A stretch of 14,650 nt of DNA from Candidatus Eiseniibacteriota bacterium (GTDB taxonomy: Bacteria > JAFGKV01): the NCBI GenBank assembly GCA_025453925.1, contig JALOPK010000044.1:1-14650 (forward strand), written 5' to 3'. Shown here piece after piece: positions 13,884 to 14,650 of the stretch (its first letter is position 1; each line of letters begins with the position of its first letter). Made by a program: the position numbers and the translations under genes. Under the pieces are notes generated by a model. The model was not told the DNA's origin. It did not search any database and saw only the letters and a program-made list of their open reading frames with translations.

Positions 13884-13904
13884 TGCCGTGGCGATGCCAC
13901 GGCA
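13884..13904. repeat. Perfect 9-bp stem-loop upstream of the activator gene
   Basis: TGCCGTGGC (13884-13892) and GCCACGGCA (13896-13904) pair around a GAT loop, about 63 bases before the activator's start codon. No T-run follows on either strand. It could be an operator, a leader hairpin, or a poor terminator for the small gene upstream. Confidence 0.5.
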
Positions 13905-13931
13905 TGGCGTCGGGCCACTTCAATCCCTTCT

Positions 13932-14141
13932 TCACATGCGTATGGTACCCTCATTCAGGCTCAGCGGATTCCTTGCTTCCTCGGACTTGACGAGACGTCG
14001 ATGGGCGGCACCGGGGAAGCTGATGGGGCAGTACGCGTGGATCAATGCTTCACTGTTCCGTGCGAGCACACCGAGACCTTTCAACGCCGTTTCGGAATGG
14101 CTCTTCTTGGGCCAATCTGAAAGGGACCTCTTCTCTTCCAT
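13932..14141 (-). CDS. Hypothetical small protein (69 aa)
   Basis: I do not recognise this protein. It starts MEEKRSLSDWPKKSHSETAL and ends with EEARNPLSLNEGTIRM. It is basic, mixed in composition, and shows no signal peptide, membrane span or metal motif. The case for it is an ATG at 14141 with GGAGG 7 bases upstream and placement between the palindrome array and the activator gene. The case against it is its small size and that the opposite strand is also open here. It might be a decayed fragment. Confidence 0.3.
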   Translation of the reverse strand: MEEKRSLSDWPKKSHSETALKGLGVLARNSEALIHAYCPISFPGAAHRRLVKSEEARNPLSLNEGTIRM

Positions 14142-14190
14142 GTCGAGGCCTCCGTTCTCTCCCTCTCTCCCGCTGCATACGGGCCTGTAG

Positions 14191-14332
14191 GGGCAAGGCT
14201 CTGACCTTGCCCACGGGTGGAGTCGGAGCTCCGCCCCTCCATGGAGTGCGGCGGCGTGCCGCCGCTTCCACCTGTGGGAGCTGAGCTCCCGCCATCCAAG
14301 GCGCAGGCACGTCTGCGCACGCCACAGCGTGC
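14191..14332. repeat. Array of six short palindromes
   Basis: Six inverted repeats follow one another. GGGCAAGG/CCTTGCCC is at 14191-14212. GGAGCTCC (14225-14232) lies within wider TGGAG/CTCCA arms. GCGGCGGC-gt-GCCGCCGC is at 14248-14265. GGGAGCT-g-AGCTCCC is at 14276-14290. GCGCAG/CTGCGC is at 14301-14318. GCACGC/GCGTGC is at 14317-14332. No unit repeats another's sequence, only the palindromic form. It is not a CRISPR. It looks like a mosaic intergenic element, and no gene covers it. Confidence 0.7.
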
Positions 14333-14533
14333 CGGGTTCCATTTGTCGGAGGAGATCGTGGGGATTCCGAGGGAACGCCCTCACCGGCGAATCCAGGACC
14401 TTTCACGCCGGCGTCGACACGAGACCCGGAGTTCCGGAAGGCATTCCGGCGCATGCCTCCATGGGGGACAGGACTGCGTGCCCCTGCGGGCTCTGGACAC
14501 GGGACACACTTAACACTGTGGGGGTGAGATGCG

Positions 14534-14650
14534 GTGGCACTTGCCAGGAGTCCTGTGGCCTTGAAGGCACTTTCATCTCGACGCTGGGAGGTGTGGCTTG
14601 ATCATCTCAGGCTCGGAGAGGTTGACGAAGCGACGGCGACGATGGAATGG
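14534..14650 (+). CDS. Possible N-terminal fragment of a plus-strand gene
   Basis: A frame opens at a GTG (14534) with GGGGTGAG about 6 bases upstream and stays open to the window edge for 39 codons (including SSRRWEVWLDHLRLGEVDEA). The composition is protein-like, but I cannot name a family. The 200 bases before it (14333-14533) show no gene or RNA I can support. Weak call, because the frame is cut by the edge. Confidence 0.3.
   Translation, partial: MALARSPVALKALSSRRWEVWLDHLRLGEVDEATATMEW

Noticed and set aside
13270-14190. Plus-strand frame of 306 codons opposite the activator
   Set aside because: It is antisense to the PAS/AAA+ domains and has no family resemblance or ribosome-binding site.
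14191-14332. CRISPR array
   Set aside because: The palindromes differ from each other and there is no constant repeat with spacers.
14534-14548. TGGCACT on the plus strand near the right end as a sigma-54 promoter
   Set aside because: There is no GC at the -12 position at correct spacing.

Overview
The window is GC-rich (roughly 60% by eye) bacterial DNA with tightly packed genes, most of them on the minus strand. Envelope SPFH proteins, two ferredoxin-type MinD ATPases, several NifX-like small proteins, DUF5320 and a sigma-54 activator together suggest an anaerobic or microaerophilic Gram-negative such as Desulfobacterota, Nitrospirota, NC10 or a relative. The sequence alone does not decide among these.

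Layout from left to right. (1) 24-914, minus: a stand-alone alkaline-phosphatase-superfamily protein. (2) 915-1444: about 530 bases with no gene I can support. (3) 1445-2141, plus: an overlapping pair, an MNT/AbiEii-like nucleotidyltransferase and a 66-aa partner. (4) 2165-5843, minus: three genes joined by 4-base ATGA overlaps, encoding a cation-diffusion-facilitator membrane domain fused to HflK, then HflC, then a second HflK. (5) 6050-12257, minus: a nine-gene cluster for iron-sulfur/metal-cofactor handling. In transcription order it is a NifX-domain protein with a zinc-ribbon tail, DUF5320, a NifX-like protein, a MinD/ferredoxin ATPase, an FmdB-like zinc ribbon, a radical SAM protein with a winged-helix tail, a second MinD/ferredoxin ATPase, a NifU/IscU-Mrp fusion, and another NifX-like protein. 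(6) 12258-12444: a compact regulatory region. (7) 12445-13821, minus: a PAS sigma-54 activator. (8) 13822-14650: a possible 69-aa gene, an array of six short palindromes, and perhaps the start of a plus-strand gene that leaves the window.

The cluster plus activator closely resembles the orange-protein (ORP) system of Desulfovibrio, where paired MinD/ferredoxin ATPases, Mrp and a NifX-like protein that binds a Mo-Cu sulfide cluster are controlled by sigma-54 and a cognate activator. The control region here can be read directly. A near-consensus -24/-12 promoter (TGGCACG-CTTC-ATGC) lies 23 bases before the first gene. Two 18-bp palindromes sit about 125 and 158 bp upstream of the predicted start site, a suitable place for the activator. 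A second pair of palindromes (GGAT-N-ATCC) brackets the promoter core. Mrp and the last NifX-like protein, fused in Desulfovibrio MrpORP, are separate but overlapping genes here, while Mrp has instead gained an IscU-like scaffold domain.

The most unusual items are the CDF-HflK fusion in an SPFH operon, the NifU-Mrp fusion with the wider ORP-like gene set, the readable sigma-54 control region, and a first cluster gene that looks like two genes joined in frame with the second gene's ribosome-binding site kept inside.
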